A stretch of DNA of 64,000 nt from Chaetoceros tenuissimus. Taxonomy: Eukaryota; Bacillariophyta; Thalassiosirophyceae; Chaetocerotales; Chaetocerotaceae. Location of the stretch: NCBI GenBank assembly GCA_021927905.1, contig BLLK01000047.1, positions 1,550,001-1,614,000 of the forward strand, written 5' to 3'. Position numbers and translations under genes: made by a program. This document shows positions 10,607 through 22,365 of the stretch, one piece after another (position 1 is the stretch's first letter; every line of letters starts with the position of its first letter). The notes beneath the pieces are model-generated. The model searched no databases. It worked only from the letters and a program-made list of their open reading frames with translations, and had not been told where the DNA came from.

Positions 10607-11661
10607 CCCTCATAATATTTCAAAACTGCTTCTATTCACCAAGGCGAAGCTGGCATAATTACACCCAATTCTGATAATTAGAAATGACAAAGATTATCCT
10701 CCCAGAAGTATCTACTGAGAATTCTACAACTAAATGGCAAGCAGTGGATCCACTAGAATTTTCGGTGATGATTGCTAATGCTGCTGGAATTGGGCAAAAA
10801 AAACAAAATATTTATCACAATTTCCTTACTCAAGCTATTCCTTCCACCCAATCCATCGCATGTGGTTTTCTTCCATCAGATCTGAGCGAAAAAGTGGAAG
10901 ATGGTAGATTTGATGAAGATGACGAATTAGGATCGAAAACTTCAAACTCTAACAAGAAACGCACTCGAAAAGATACTATTGCTGTTACTAATCCGACTGT
11001 GCAGGACGAGAAACAATCCTTCTCTTTCCTCGTTACTCAAAATCCAACTTGCCCAACTGCAAAAATGGCAGTAAGTCAGTTGCTCCAGCTTTCTCAGAAA
11101 CTAGAGTCCACAAATACCGTCACGAGAGCCTCTTACGAAGTTTTTCTGAAAGGTCTGATGGACAAGAGCACTGCGCTATACAATAGTAAATCCACTGCAT
11201 GTGAAAAAAGCATTGCGTTCGCAGATCTTTACTCGAAATCCATTCTACATCTCAAGGCCATAGTTGCACTAGGACTTGCACTGAAAGAAGAGGATGGGGT
11301 GACTTCTTTGACATCAAAAATTTCGAGCGATGAGGATGATGAATACATGGACGACGAAGATTATCTTAATGAACCGTCAAAGTCAAAGAAAGTCTACAAC
11401 AAGAAAAAGTTCACCAAATATATGAATCAATGGATGGTCAAAAATTGGACGAATCCTTACCCAGATGATGAAGGCCTTGCAGTTATTGCAGACGAACATG
11501 GCACGACTCCCATGATTGTCAGTAATTGGCTCATCAACGCAAGAACAAGAAAGTGGAGACCAGCTATTGTGAAGGCTTTTGAAGCTGGCAGACCATCTGA
11601 ACTATTGTTGGAAGACTCAACTCGTATCTTTGAGGGAAAATCACTTCGAAAGCTAAAGTGA
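10369..11661 (+). CDS. TALE-class homeodomain transcription factor
   Basis: The certain part is the 325-codon frame starting at ATG 10684. Its C-terminal third holds a TALE homeodomain: a basic start (KKVYNKKKFTKYMNQW), the three-residue PYP loop extension, and a recognition helix with SNWLINARTRKWRP, equivalent to the WFxNxRxR core. An acidic stretch (SSDEDDEYMDDEDY) precedes it and a basic run (NKKRTRK) lies near residue 95. A spliced model is also possible: exon 10369-10489, intron 10490-10681 (GTATGT...TTAG), exon 10682-11661. It joins in frame and adds about 41 residues. The junction of the 1.68-kb duplication (10606) would then lie in this intron. Such proteins bind DNA in the nucleus; TALE factors control life-cycle switches in several algae. 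Confidence 0.88.
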
Positions 11662-13040
11662 ATGTAAAGGTAGTCATAGTGTAATCGTTTAAAATTTATT
11701 GTTTTGTTTGTTTTGGTTTCTCATGATTGAAGCGTCCCAAAAAGAGAAGTGAAAAGAAGCATATCAATTTTTTTGCCCACCCACTTTCACTTATTGTTGA
11801 TCAACTGAAGAAACCTCACTGGCCAACTTCATCTGTTTGGGATCTTTCGTTTGATACATATTCATTCGTCATTACCATGCTCCAATAGCAACGGAAGACT
11901 AGTTCTAGTGGCCTTTGTCGAGGCTATTATCATTATTATTACCTGGGACAATGTCTCGCATAAATCCGATGGTTCTGGTTTCATCTTTCAATATTTGTGA
12001 TCAAAGTAATCCTAAGTATCCAAGGATTGATTACCCTAATTATCATATCTTTGCTCGAGAACAAAATATTGACATTATCATATGATAGTATAGAAAAAAC
12101 GAGCTAGTATGATGAAGTAAAGCTGATGTAATTTATATCTCTCCTTCTTTGCCTAGTCTGCTTTTGCTCCTACATGTCTAACAATGGTGGTTCTCCTCGA
12201 CATGCGCTTACACTAGGTTCAAGTAGACTACTATATCCATCGTAGATCATGTTCCTAAATCAAAAAGTTGACGCAGAGCAATAGAGAATTTTTATTGTCC
12301 TTAGCATTTGTTGTCATGCATTGGATTATCGGGAATCGGATCAGATAACCTGGATAGGATCAATCATACCCATGCCAAATCTGCAATCCATGTCAATTTC
12401 ACATAGAGTCAGTCTGAAGCCATATGAATAGTCACTAGCTAGGAACATACTCAATTTTCAACAGAACTAGAATTGTTATTCATGACGCGTTTGCCATGGC
12501 TTTCAATTTTATTCTGCATAGTAAAACACATCAATCGAAATATTGACGGGAGTAAAAGCAAAATCCTTCTCTTGCACAGATCAAGATTAATTATCAGAAA
12601 GAACATGATCCAAAGTTGTTCAAATGAATACAACTCTGTAAGTTCATTGAGGTGCAATGAACTGGATTCTTTGGACAACTGTGAGAAAGATCGAAGCTTC
12701 GAGACTTTACAGACGGAACTCGACTTTAACGGCGACCTTTGCTGCTCTTGTTCAATAAATCATGATAATGAGTTTATTAAAGAGTAAAGTCAAATGAGAA
12801 TGCATTCAAATTACAGAAGATATTCGATTTTTTCGAACAAGAAAGCAAGGTCAAAAAAGATCGGGTCCTACGACGAAGGCAGTCTTGACCCATCACATGA
12901 AAACCCGGAGAGCGATGTCGATGATTGACAGAAAAATGGATACGTATGGGATGTGGACTTGGTAACTACCATTTTGTTGATGCTGTGTAAAGTAGTTCAT
13001 CAGTCTATACGCACACTAAGACCTCACTGTAATCGACATC
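11662..13040. other. Intergenic region, 1.4 kb
   Basis: AT-rich spacer between the TALE gene and the thymidylate-synthase-like gene. Overlapping open frames on both strands at about 12451-12787 show no recognisable domain and no splice context. I see no RNA gene or clear repeat. Confidence 0.5.
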
Positions 13041-13637
13041 ATGACTCATGCAAAGACATGCCGTGAAGTTTACGATGATATGAATGCAAAGCTGAAAGAA
13101 GGAATGGTTAGAAATTACACAAGTTTGATCAAAATGCAAGATTTCACCGTGGCAACAGAACTATTCCCTATCAAGGCATTGGAAGTTTATTCTGCATATA
13201 ATTTAGGAGATGACATTAAGGAAGAAGATAGAGAAAAATACTTTTCAGCGCATCGCGGAGGTTCACAAGGAGATTATCGAGAAGATATGAAGGATAAAAT
13301 TGCAAATGTTGTAGATTGTTTGATCAAGTTTCCACGGAGCAAAAGGGCTGTTATAACCATACCTAATACTTCAACACCAAAGCACGAAAACGATGACGAC
13401 GCCAAATGTATGCGAGAAATGCACTTCTATTTAGATGGCAATGCTTTGAACGCTACTGTACTCATGCGTGCTCAAGCTGCCGAAATTTTCCCTAAAAACA
13501 TTCATTTCGTTGGTTCTTTGATGGACAAAGTTGCGTCTACAATATCAGAGAAAAAAGCTTTGGATGGACAAGATAAAATTTCTGTCGGACAATTATTTTA
13601 CCTTGCCACAACTTTAGTCTCGGTCAGGGAAGATTGA
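13041..13637 (+). CDS. Thymidylate synthase/dCMP hydroxymethylase superfamily-like protein
   Basis: The protein has 198 residues and no obvious targeting signal. The middle resembles the thymidylate synthase fold: a helix with an SKRAVITIP strand (compare the SRRAV phosphate-binding segment), then a Cys in KCMREMHFYLDGN followed by NATVLMRAQAAEIFPKNIHF, which parallels the strand and YMRSxDxxLGxPFN segment of the family. The sequence is diverged and shorter than a full thymidylate synthase, so it may be a relative that modifies another substrate, or one without activity. The call rests on motif resemblance only. It stands alone, with about 0.7 kb to the next gene. Confidence 0.4.
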   Translation: MTHAKTCREVYDDMNAKLKEGMVRNYTSLIKMQDFTVATELFPIKALEVYSAYNLGDDIKEEDREKYFSAHRGGSQGDYREDMKDKIANVVDCLIKFPRSKRAVITIPNTSTPKHENDDDAKCMREMHFYLDGNALNATVLMRAQAAEIFPKNIHFVGSLMDKVASTISEKKALDGQDKISVGQLFYLATTLVSVRED

Positions 13638-14331
13638 TTGAGGTCGCATTTTTGGCTATTTGTTGTTTTGATGCATCTATAAATAGCTTTCCAACTATCC
13701 TTTCAAGCGCAAAACCAAAATGCTGCATTATCTCATCATGTATATTGAATGCTATATTCGCAATTACACACTATCTACAGTGATTGCGTAATGGAGCACT
13801 AAGTCCTTCAGTATTGTAAAATAGGCAATAATTTCATTTTTTATCTCAAGGGCCCTAGATTTTCTTTGGTCTTGTACAACAATAGAGGAACACTTTAAGA
13901 TATTAATAAAGTTTAAATTTACACTTTAAGATATTTTAATAAAGTTTAAATTTACTACGGTTTAAGAATAATACTATAAACTTTGGTTTAAATTAGTTTC
14001 AGATGTTTATTTAGATGTATGCTTTTGAATATTACTCATTTTCAAAAGTTAGGTATGATTCTTGTCTCTTACATCTATTATTTAATGGAAGCGATTGGAA
14101 TTGAATTTGAAATAAAAGCTATGATTGGTTCATAACCTATAAACCATAAAACAACTCCAGTCCCATCTCATTGTCTTCATTTCCCATTCCAACAAGCGTT
14201 CGGTTTCACTCCAAGCAAGCTCCAAAAGGTGTGGCGGTGTGGCGGTGTGGCGGTGTAGCGAGTAGCGAGTAGCGAAACAACAACAACATCTAATTGCATC
14301 CAATAGAAGAAACTCTTTGCATTGAATTACC
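13638..14331. other. AT-rich intergenic region with a small tandem duplication
   Basis: A 31-33-bp unit with TAATAAAGTTTAAATTT occurs twice in tandem at 13890-13953. Close to the next gene (14230-14275) are short direct repeats: GGTGTGGC three times, then AGTAGCG units. No gene is visible. Confidence 0.6.
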
Positions 14332-14929
14332 ATGGCGTTTGCAAGATCACGAACAGTTTTCGCACGTAGTGATGTTTCCTCCCACATGGTGAAGTGGTGG
14401 AAGGGACACAAGCCAACTGATGGACAGGTACGTTGATGGATTGGTCACCTAGCTAGCTCAACACATCAGTCGCTCACTACTACTACATTCTACTTGTAGT
14501 AAGCAAGGGATGTTGACTAGTCACATGTTGTCATTACTGATACATTTAAAATCTATAAACATATCTGATTTATTCCATGGAGAATATAATCGTGGAGATT
14601 GATATTGTATGAAGATTACGATTTCCTACGCCTAACTAACGTTCGCTTTGCTTGTAATAATAGGTAACTCGTTCCCTTTCCCCATATGAACAGCAAATTG
14701 TTATGCCATGGCTCAAGAGTTGGCCAAAGAGAGTAAGTTTTTTGGAATTTTTAAATTTTTTAGTTGAATCTGTGTTTATCTAATTAGTACACGTAAATTC
14801 TGTACACAGGCATACGATAAATTTTCCGATTCCTTTATTTACTGGGGAGGAGCAGGAGTACTAACTATTGGAACTGCTGTTCTTGCTGACGAGGCTGATG
14901 CTGCACAAGATCGTTCTCATCGTTATTAA
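14332..14929 (+). CDS. Cytochrome bc1 complex subunit 8-like protein (QCR8), three exons
   Basis: Exons are 14332-14427, 14664-14732 and 14810-14929, giving 94 residues. All junctions are GT-AG and phase 0. The middle has LSPYEQQIVMPWLKSWP followed by KRAYDKFSDSF, then one hydrophobic segment (YWGGAGVLTIGTAVL) and an acidic end. Length, single membrane segment and the SPYEQ...PWLKSWP stretch fit the small QCR8/UQCRQ subunit of mitochondrial complex III. The N-terminus is basic (MAFARSRTVFARSD), suiting a mitochondrial protein. The first intron (236 nt) is long for this window. The family call is from resemblance and could be another small inner-membrane subunit. Confidence 0.6.
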
Positions 14930-15948
14930 ATTATCTTAGGGTAGAAGAAGTTTGGCTGAGATTGATTCCATTTTATCTAGAGGGGAAACTCAACTTCATA
15001 CTGTTGAAATGGATTGACTAGTCTACGCACAGCCTAATTGGTTATAACACATTTAAAAAATACAGTCTCTTCAGTCTCTTCTATTTAGTTTGATTTTCTT
15101 GAATACATATAGTCTATGTATGTTAAAGTGGTGGAATTCATCATCATTGCATGATAAAATAAGTGAATGAACCAAGAACAACTTTTTGTACTGCTCAAAA
15201 CAAGCAAATTGGCTCTAATAATAATACGAATACAAGAGATGAATTGCTCCAAAGGGTATTCATCAACTTTGAGTTGGATAATAAAATTGAAGAAATCCAA
15301 AATTGGAAATCGAACCTTCACTTTTTCTTCTTTTTTGTGTAGGCCTTTTGCAGTAGGATCCTACTCCGACCATTTTTACCTGCAGGCAAGCGCAATAGGG
15401 GTGGTAGGACACCCTTCCATGAAGTACGAGTAGAAGTACCGTACGTACAAATAGACTTGCTAGGTTTGTCCACCAGCAGAGTAAGTGCATAACTTCGTAT
15501 TTTTTCATTGTAAACTTTTGCATTAGCTCATCAAGGACTACTTGAAGATCTCCTTAGTATTCGTATAAGTAATCATCAATCAGCAGAAAGAGTAGCTTCG
15601 AAACTAAGGTGCGTAGGAATAGCTCCATGCGTTGGGACATTTGAAATGACTCCCTTTCATGTAATAGGAACATGAAAGAATCAGCATATGTTGTGATCCA
15701 TGATGTGCAAATTGAAGAATCTTTTCTCTCCATATGAAATCCTTATTTTTCATAAGCTACTTGTACTTCCAATTTGCTAACACCACACACACTCTCTCTG
15801 TCACAAATAAATATTTACACAGTGAACATTAAAATTGATTGCAATATTTTAAAAGATTTTGCATGAATTAATCTTACTGTCCACGAACTGACTATACAAT
15901 ACAATCACTCCTTATACAATACATATATAGAAACCAATACATTCAACA
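14930..15948. other. Intergenic region, 1.0 kb
   Basis: No convincing gene on either strand. Short open frames near 15085-15523 overlap each other on opposite strands and show no domain. A CACACACACTCTCTCT run lies near 15783. Confidence 0.5.
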
Positions 15949-17375
15949 ATGAATGTTGGAATGCATGCTATACTGACATTCAGAGAAGTCGAGGCAGAAG
16001 GACCTGCCCATAGACCCCTAGATTTCCCTCCCCCGCAAGTTCGACGAGGAGTAAAAGTAACTGCACTCGTCGTGCATCCAGAAACAGGTAGAAGAGATAT
16101 TCTTCCAAATGTCATCCACCGCGCTAGTTACCTTCCTGAAAACAAATCGCGGGGAAAGGAAGATGTAGACAAATCAAGCTCTTCAAGCAGAGCTAAAGGG
16201 AAAGGTAAATTGAGCACATCGGAGTCATCCGCATCCGACAGCAAAGCAAAAGCTCGAACAACAAAACAAAAGCAATACACAGCGTACTTTCCACAAAGAC
16301 GGCTTCAGGATGCAATCTATGGGTCAGTTTGGTGTTGTCTCGTCTTGGAAAGACACTACGGATCTGCAGCAGATGATGCAGCTCGAGCAGCAAATTTAGA
16401 ACCTGGTGATCCATCAGCACCAATAGTTTGGGAAATCACAGGTAGACACGTTGCAATAAAAATGGTAGAATGGGCAAGAGTCCATCAAGCTAGAGGGAGA
16501 CTTTTGGAAGATCCTGTAAAAGAAATTGCAGCGATGCAACTGATTGGTACGGAGCATCCTCATGTCTTAGGAAGTGAAGAAGTTTTACAAGATGATGATT
16601 ATTTATACAGTATAATGCCATATGCAAACGGAGGTGATTTATTTGGATACGTTATAAGAGATGCAGAGAAGCGAGCAGATGATGGAGGGATGGACGAAGC
16701 AGCAGCTAGATATTGGTTTCGACAAATTCTTCAGGTACGTAACAACAGCCTCGCATTCTTTACTGTTTGCTAGACAACGACTCATCAAACTTTTATTTTT
16801 CATTCCAACAACTGCAAATATAGGGCCTACACTACTTACAAAGTAAAGGAATATGTCATCGAGACTTATCACTTGAAAACATCCTGGTAGACGATAGTAA
16901 TTCACTTGTGATAGATTTTGGAATGTGTCTTCGAGTGCCATATTCGGACAGTGAACGAAGAAATTGCATATCAGATGTAAAAGGTGGCAATGTCCGTCGA
17001 CTGATCACACCCATGGGAGTATGCGGTAAACACAATTACATGTCACCAGAAATTTTTGAGAACAGGAACAATTTTGATGGATTTGCTGTTGATTTATGGG
17101 CAGCAGGTGTGATTCTATACATTATGTTGACAGGTTTCCCCCCTTATGATCAAGCTACCCGTGCGGATCAAAGATTTGAAATCATCGTTGAAGGAATGCT
17201 GGTGAATCAGTTACGAGAATGGGATATTCATTTAAGTAGAGATGCTGGAGATTTACTTCAACGAATGCTTCAAGAGAATCCTAGGGATCGATTGAGCCTT
17301 GCACAGGTAATGAGTCATCCTTGGGTCACAAATCCAGATGTGCTACCTCCACAATCTGAATCATATTATGGCTGA
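15949..17375 (+). CDS. Serine/threonine protein kinase, two exons
   Basis: Exons are 15949-16734 and 16824-17375 (intron 89 nt, phase 0), giving 445 residues. A Ser/Lys-rich low-complexity stretch lies near residues 65-105. The kinase domain shows a poor Gly loop (AIYGSVW), VAIK (Lys about 171), HRD (about 274-276), DFG (about 293-295), an SPE triad (about 336-338) and DLWAAGVILYIMLTG. The fold and catalytic residues look complete. The HRDLK lysine is replaced (HRDLSLEN), a form I associate with stramenopile kinases. A 25-30-residue insertion separates the Gly loop from the catalytic Lys. The subfamily is unclear; substrates cannot be told from sequence. Confidence 0.9.
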
Positions 17376-17442
17376 TCACTAATATAGTTTGGTAACTTAG
17401 TTGTCAAATGAGATTAGATTAGATAAAATACTTTGCTCTAGA

Positions 17443-17913
17443 TTAGATTGCTATTGGCATACTTGGATCAACCATATCTACATCACCAAAAAGGCAAAGA
17501 TAAATAAAATATATACTCATTCCTAAAATTATTGTCCCTGTGAAGAGCGGTACACCGGCATCTTCTACACTGCTGCCATCTCTCGCTCTCAAACTATCGC
17601 TTTTTGGTTCCAATCCAAAAAAAGTTGGTTGTTGCAAGGAATCCAATTCAATAGGTTTATTCGGAACAAACTCTTCCATTTCTTCTTCTTCCTGCTTTTC
17701 TAAACCAGTGACACTTCGACATGTTGAGTACATTGGACCAGCATCTTGCGGATTCAAAGATGGCAAATCAATTGGTTTATTTGGAACGAATTCATCTTCA
17801 GAGTTGTTTGTTGCACGAAGGATATGAATTTTGTTTGTGGTCAAAGAGGAAATTGTAAATGCTTGACTGGAATGAACAGTAGCCATGAACATAAGCAACA
17901 CCCAATACATCAT
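17443..17913 (-). CDS. Small plastid-type membrane protein with a duplicated FVPNKPI motif
   Basis: The protein has 156 residues. A hydrophobic N-terminus ends in SSQAF, the signal-peptide cleavage and Phe pattern typical of diatom plastid precursors. The mature part repeats a short block twice: EDEFVPNKPIDLPSL and MEEFVPNKPIELDSL. One membrane segment follows near the C-terminus (FTGTIILGMSIYFIYLCLF), then a short tail. No family is recognised. It probably sits in a plastid membrane. It converges with the kinase gene, 67 bp apart. Confidence 0.7.
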   Translation of the reverse strand: MMYWVLLMFMATVHSSQAFTISSLTTNKIHILRATNNSEDEFVPNKPIDLPSLNPQDAGPMYSTCRSVTGLEKQEEEEMEEFVPNKPIELDSLQQPTFFGLEPKSDSLRARDGSSVEDAGVPLFTGTIILGMSIYFIYLCLFGDVDMVDPSMPIAI

Positions 17914-18485
17914 GACTAAAACAAAGACTCAACCTCGAAGCTAGTTAGATCAAATGAGTAGTAGATACTCTTTAGCAGAATTAGAATGTGGATTAGAATG
18001 TGTCGAATATGGTAGTGCATCTAGATTATCTAGATCCAATTTCCACTTTCCACATCATCTTCACCAGACACCAGACCTTCTGTTACCCTTCTGAATGAAA
18101 GGGGAATATTTTGCTCCATGACCTACTTTATCAATTTCCTTTTCTTCTCATCTCTTTCTCTTTTACTTCAAACCTTCCATGTCAATAGCACGAGTCAATT
18201 TTTAAATCTGGCATTGCAATTGAATTTGGCTTTATTTTTCGCTCACCTTCTTCGTTTATTTGAAACATCCTCTTCCTATCTGCTTGTTTTACTTCCAAAG
18301 GTAGCAAACAGCAAACATCTAGACAACGACAAAAACTGCTCTTCCGACCATAGATCAAATTAGAAGGAGATAGGGCCTCTTTGAATAGAAAGGAGAACAG
18401 TAACATATCCCATCACACATACTCTCGGTACTTACCATATAATTGCAGTTCCAAAGCCACCACATATATACATACCGTATTCGCG
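17914..18485. promoter_or_regulatory. Divergent intergenic region, 0.57 kb
   Basis: Spacer between two genes transcribed away from each other. A 14-bp block containing a palindromic TCTAGA-type sequence (CATCTAGATTATCTAGATCC) lies at about 18018-18037. Pyrimidine-rich sequence follows at 18120-18300. No specific promoter element is claimed. Confidence 0.35.
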
Positions 18486-21400
18486 ATGAACGATCTTCAA
18501 ACTGAAGCGAACAACGTCGGTAATGATACCTCGTCATTTGCAGCAAGCAGTAGTAGCAGTAACAATATCGCAAATCTTTTAGTCAGTCCTGAAGAAACAC
18601 CCATCAAATCGGTACTCCGTAGATCGACTAGAAGACGTACTTTAGCACCCATCTACAATTCTCAACTCAATGCCGACGATGATGAATCAATGGCTTCCTC
18701 TTCCTCCAAACGTAAACACAAGGAAGTCATTCTTAACTCTGAAGCAACTGCTCCAAGATCGAAAAAGAACAAAGGCAACAAAAAGAACCCGAGAAGACGC
18801 TCACTCGCTGTACAAAATGGTCAACTCCTCGTTGGACAGAATAAAATGATGGATTCATCCCAATCTTCAATTTCATCTTCATCAAACTGCACAATGTCAA
18901 GTTTGTCCAATGTTTCAAGGAGTGACAGTATCTCAGTCTTTTCCAAAGATGAAGAGGTTGAAAGTATAAACGATGAGAGTCAGCATTCATCTTCGACGTT
19001 GTCACGAATCTGTAATGGGATCAGTGCCATGATGGATGAGAAGATTTCACCAAAGAAAAAGAAATCAGTAAAAGGAAGAAAAGGGACGCCTGCTCCTAAA
19101 CGTCGATCGGCTAGGATTAGAAAAAGTATGCTTCCTCCTGCAAGGCAGGTGACAGATGAGGATGCAAAGGAATATGTTGGAGATGATAATACATCTGGAT
19201 TGTCTTGTAAATTTCGACTATCTACTTATTCACCTCTGGACAAGGTTCATGTTGAGAAAATGTCTGATTGTAAAGATACAAAGAATCATACCGAAGATGA
19301 TGATAAATCTGGATTGTATTGTAAATTTCGACTGTCTACTTATTCACCCTTGGGGAAGGATCAAGACGATGATGGCTCAGACCAAGAAGATACAAAGGAA
19401 AAAGATGGAACTGGAAATAATGACGAATCTGATTTGTTGAATAAATTTCAACCATCTACCCATTCTCCTTTGGAGAAGAATGATCACGATTTTGGTTCAA
19501 ATCAAGATGGGATACATGAAACTTCATTAAACTTCAAGATGGATGTTACAAAGGGATCTCCTACTGAGAAGCTTCAGGATGAAAAGAAATGCGAGCCTGA
19601 AGAACAGTTGAACACAGCCATGGAAAAAAGTAACCAGATTCATCTTGGGACAGATTCACCAGATGTCGATCTTGCCATGAACAAGACTGCTTGTGTGATT
19701 CCAGAAAATGATTCATCTAACAAAAATATAACGAGAAAGGCGAGACGCAGGCGTAGAAGTAGTCTAGGACTGCATATTGGGGGCATGGTGAATTTAAGTG
19801 ACATCGAAGCTGCGCAAAAAGTCGCAGCTGCTAGAAGAAGACGCCGTAAATCTGTTGTCCAACCTCTTCCAGAGGAGACATTTGACGACACAAACATTTC
19901 CAAGGACAAACAAACAGAAGAAACAAATACTTCCGATTCTATTACCACAACCAGAGTGACAAATGAACCAACGGAAGAAGTTGGTGACATTCTACAGAAT
20001 TTCCAAACAGCTCTATACGAGAGCGATTTTGATAGTTCAATAAAGCCTAGCTTTGCAGAAGTTGTAAAAGAGAATATGCCAACGGAGACTGATCATAATG
20101 TTGACTTGCCGAAGGAAGATAAATCCTTTTGCAATTCGTGTGTTCAAGAAACGAAAATGGAAAAAGATACTAATAAATACATCGAAGATTATAAATCAGG
20201 GCAAGAGACACCAATATCAGAGGGACTAAATAGTACTGATCAAATTTACGATGAGAATATTGACAGAAATTACACTGGAATATCAATGGAAATAAGTGAT
20301 TTGATGGTTGAGAGTCGTACTAATAAAAATGAGAGCGTACATTTGCCCGTCCTTTCCACAGTCTCCTCTGCGCCCCCAAAATTACTCTCATCACTTGAAA
20401 TCAGTTCTCGAGACATTAAGAAGATGATGAGAAAGTTATGCGAAGGAATTCCAATAGACAACTCGGTACGTGTTTTTGACAATCATGAGCTCTTCAATTT
20501 TTACAACTGCAAACTTTCACTAACGTCATTATTCTTTTTATTGGTAGCCTTCAATGACACCTAGGCTCTTTGCTAGTGTTTTGTTCCGCCTTCAAAAGCT
20601 TGATTATACATTTGATCAAATATCAAGAGCATTTCCTCTTTTGAAAACCTTTATTTCCGCTGAGTTAGCATCACTGAAAGATTTGAATATATCAAATGAA
20701 ACTTCTAGGAAGAAGTTACATTTCTGCAGTTTTGATTATTCCAGCACCATAACTCCAATTGATACAATGTCAGAGTCTATTGAAATTATTGAGTCATGCA
20801 TTTTCAAGCTACGTGATATCATCGACGAAGAAATCATTTTGAGCAAGGCTAACAGCGAAACCATGAATGTAATTTGCAGCTTTATAAACTGTCTTGAAGA
20901 TCTCTGTAAAGAAGAAGATCTCAAAACGTTTTCGGAGTGTTCGAAGGTAAGCATTTTATCCCTCTTTGTATCATATTCGAAATAAGAAGAAAATGAACCT
21001 ATTCCAAATCCCATTAGGTCATGCCTTTCAATTGGCCAAAGAGTAGATTTAAAGCCGCTGCAGATGTATACGCGAGCGAATTGAGATACACGACGTCAAT
21101 GCTACACCCAGATGATGTTGTCACACATCATTCCTTTGTCCGAAAATCTCTTGGTGACTTCATAGGGAGAGCTATTCGTTTCTATTTGAGAAAATTTTTC
21201 AATCCAGTTCCTTTAGCGCTTCACTCGGATGGCGATGACATACCCGATTACTCCAAATGTCGTTCTCGAGTACATGAGATTGTTGAAATGAAAGATGACG
21301 AGGATGATGGGCGTGATACAGCAACTGCTGATGGGTCTATATCTTCAGTGATTGGAATCGCACTTGAACGGATGGTCAAATTCTTCGATCTGAATTGCGA

Positions 21401-21965
21401 AATGGTAACTCGGGAGGGTTACAAGAATGAAAAGGAGTATTGTACAACCTTCTTTCAGCGCCCTGCTTCACTTGGTGGCCTTATTGAAAGAGGTTGCGTC
21501 ATTGAGCTTTCTGAAAGCGATGTATCTGAAATTCTTTTGGATATTGAAGAATGCAATGTTGCCCTCGCAGGGGTGCGTGCTTGTCGTTTCATCAAAAATC
21601 TGCTTACATGGCCTGGAGTTTCAGAAGCTATTACAGAGGTTGGTGGATGGGATAAAGTTCAATGCTTAGCCACTCTTTTCCGGAAACACAATCTTTGTGA
21701 AGAAATGCCTGCTGAGGATCATTTCATTCTTTTATCAGATGTTGATGCTCTTATCAAGAAGATCCAGAGTGATGAAGTTGTTCTAAATCTCGTCGAAAAG
21801 AATTGCGAAGACCACTCCCGAAAAATTTGGAAGAGGTTTCGATGCGGCACTCGAAATAAGGACCTTTTGCAATTGAATCCATGTATCAAAAGTTTTCAAA
21901 ATGGACTGAAGGAAGCGAAACAAACATTCTTGCCATCATTGACCAATGCCACAATCTGGGAGTAA
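18486..21965 (+). CDS. Large nuclear-type protein of unknown family, three exons
   Basis: Exons are 18486-20465, 20548-20946 and 21018-21965, all phase 0, giving 1,108 residues. An in-frame ATG at 18381 exists, but the added residues look like translated leader, so I chose 18486. The first 660 residues are low-complexity, Ser- and charge-rich, with basic patches (RRSTRRRTLAP, KRRSARIRKSML, RKARRRRRSSLG, ARRRRRKSVV) and three degenerate copies of a block with KFRLSTYSPL or KFQPSTHSPL at about 235-330. These SPL sites look like proline-directed kinase sites. The last 450 residues are more regular, helical and acidic. A chromatin or mitotic scaffold role is possible but only a guess from composition. 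Confidence 0.8.
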
Positions 21966-22365
21966 AATAATCTTAATGTCACCTTTTTATTTATTTAAAA
22001 TTTTTATGATTGTAGCTTTGTCATTTGACGTCTAGAACTTGTACTGGTAGGATTTCTGATATTGTCAGTATTTCTTTCAGACAAGTATGATTGGTAGGGA
22101 TCCATTTGCAGTCGATCCAATTATTACAGTAACTATTAACAACGAAGATCATCACTTGAAAAAGATCAATCCCACATGGATAGAACGACGGTCTGACGAG
22201 AGCGATCAAACCCGTCTCACTTTCTTTTTCGCTAGTTGTGACGATGGACGATGGTATACAAGTATCTTTGTGTTTTATTAATTCATCAAGTCAAAGACTA
22301 TAGGAATAGGAGGAATGGCTTTAGAACACACAACATAGTGTTTTTTCAAGGATTAACACATAAAG
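21966..22365. other. Intergenic region, 0.4 kb
   Basis: AT-rich spacer holding the 3' end of the large nuclear-type gene and the leader of the MTHFR gene. A 64-codon frame (22087-22281) has no recognisable domain. Nothing else is seen. Confidence 0.45.

Noticed and set aside
12451-12787. Overlapping open frames on both strands (about 75 and 104 codons)
   Set aside because: No domain, no splice context, overlap on opposite strands; most likely chance.
15085-15523. Frames of 78-88 codons on both strands between the QCR8-like and kinase genes
   Set aside because: They overlap each other and show no recognisable sequence features.
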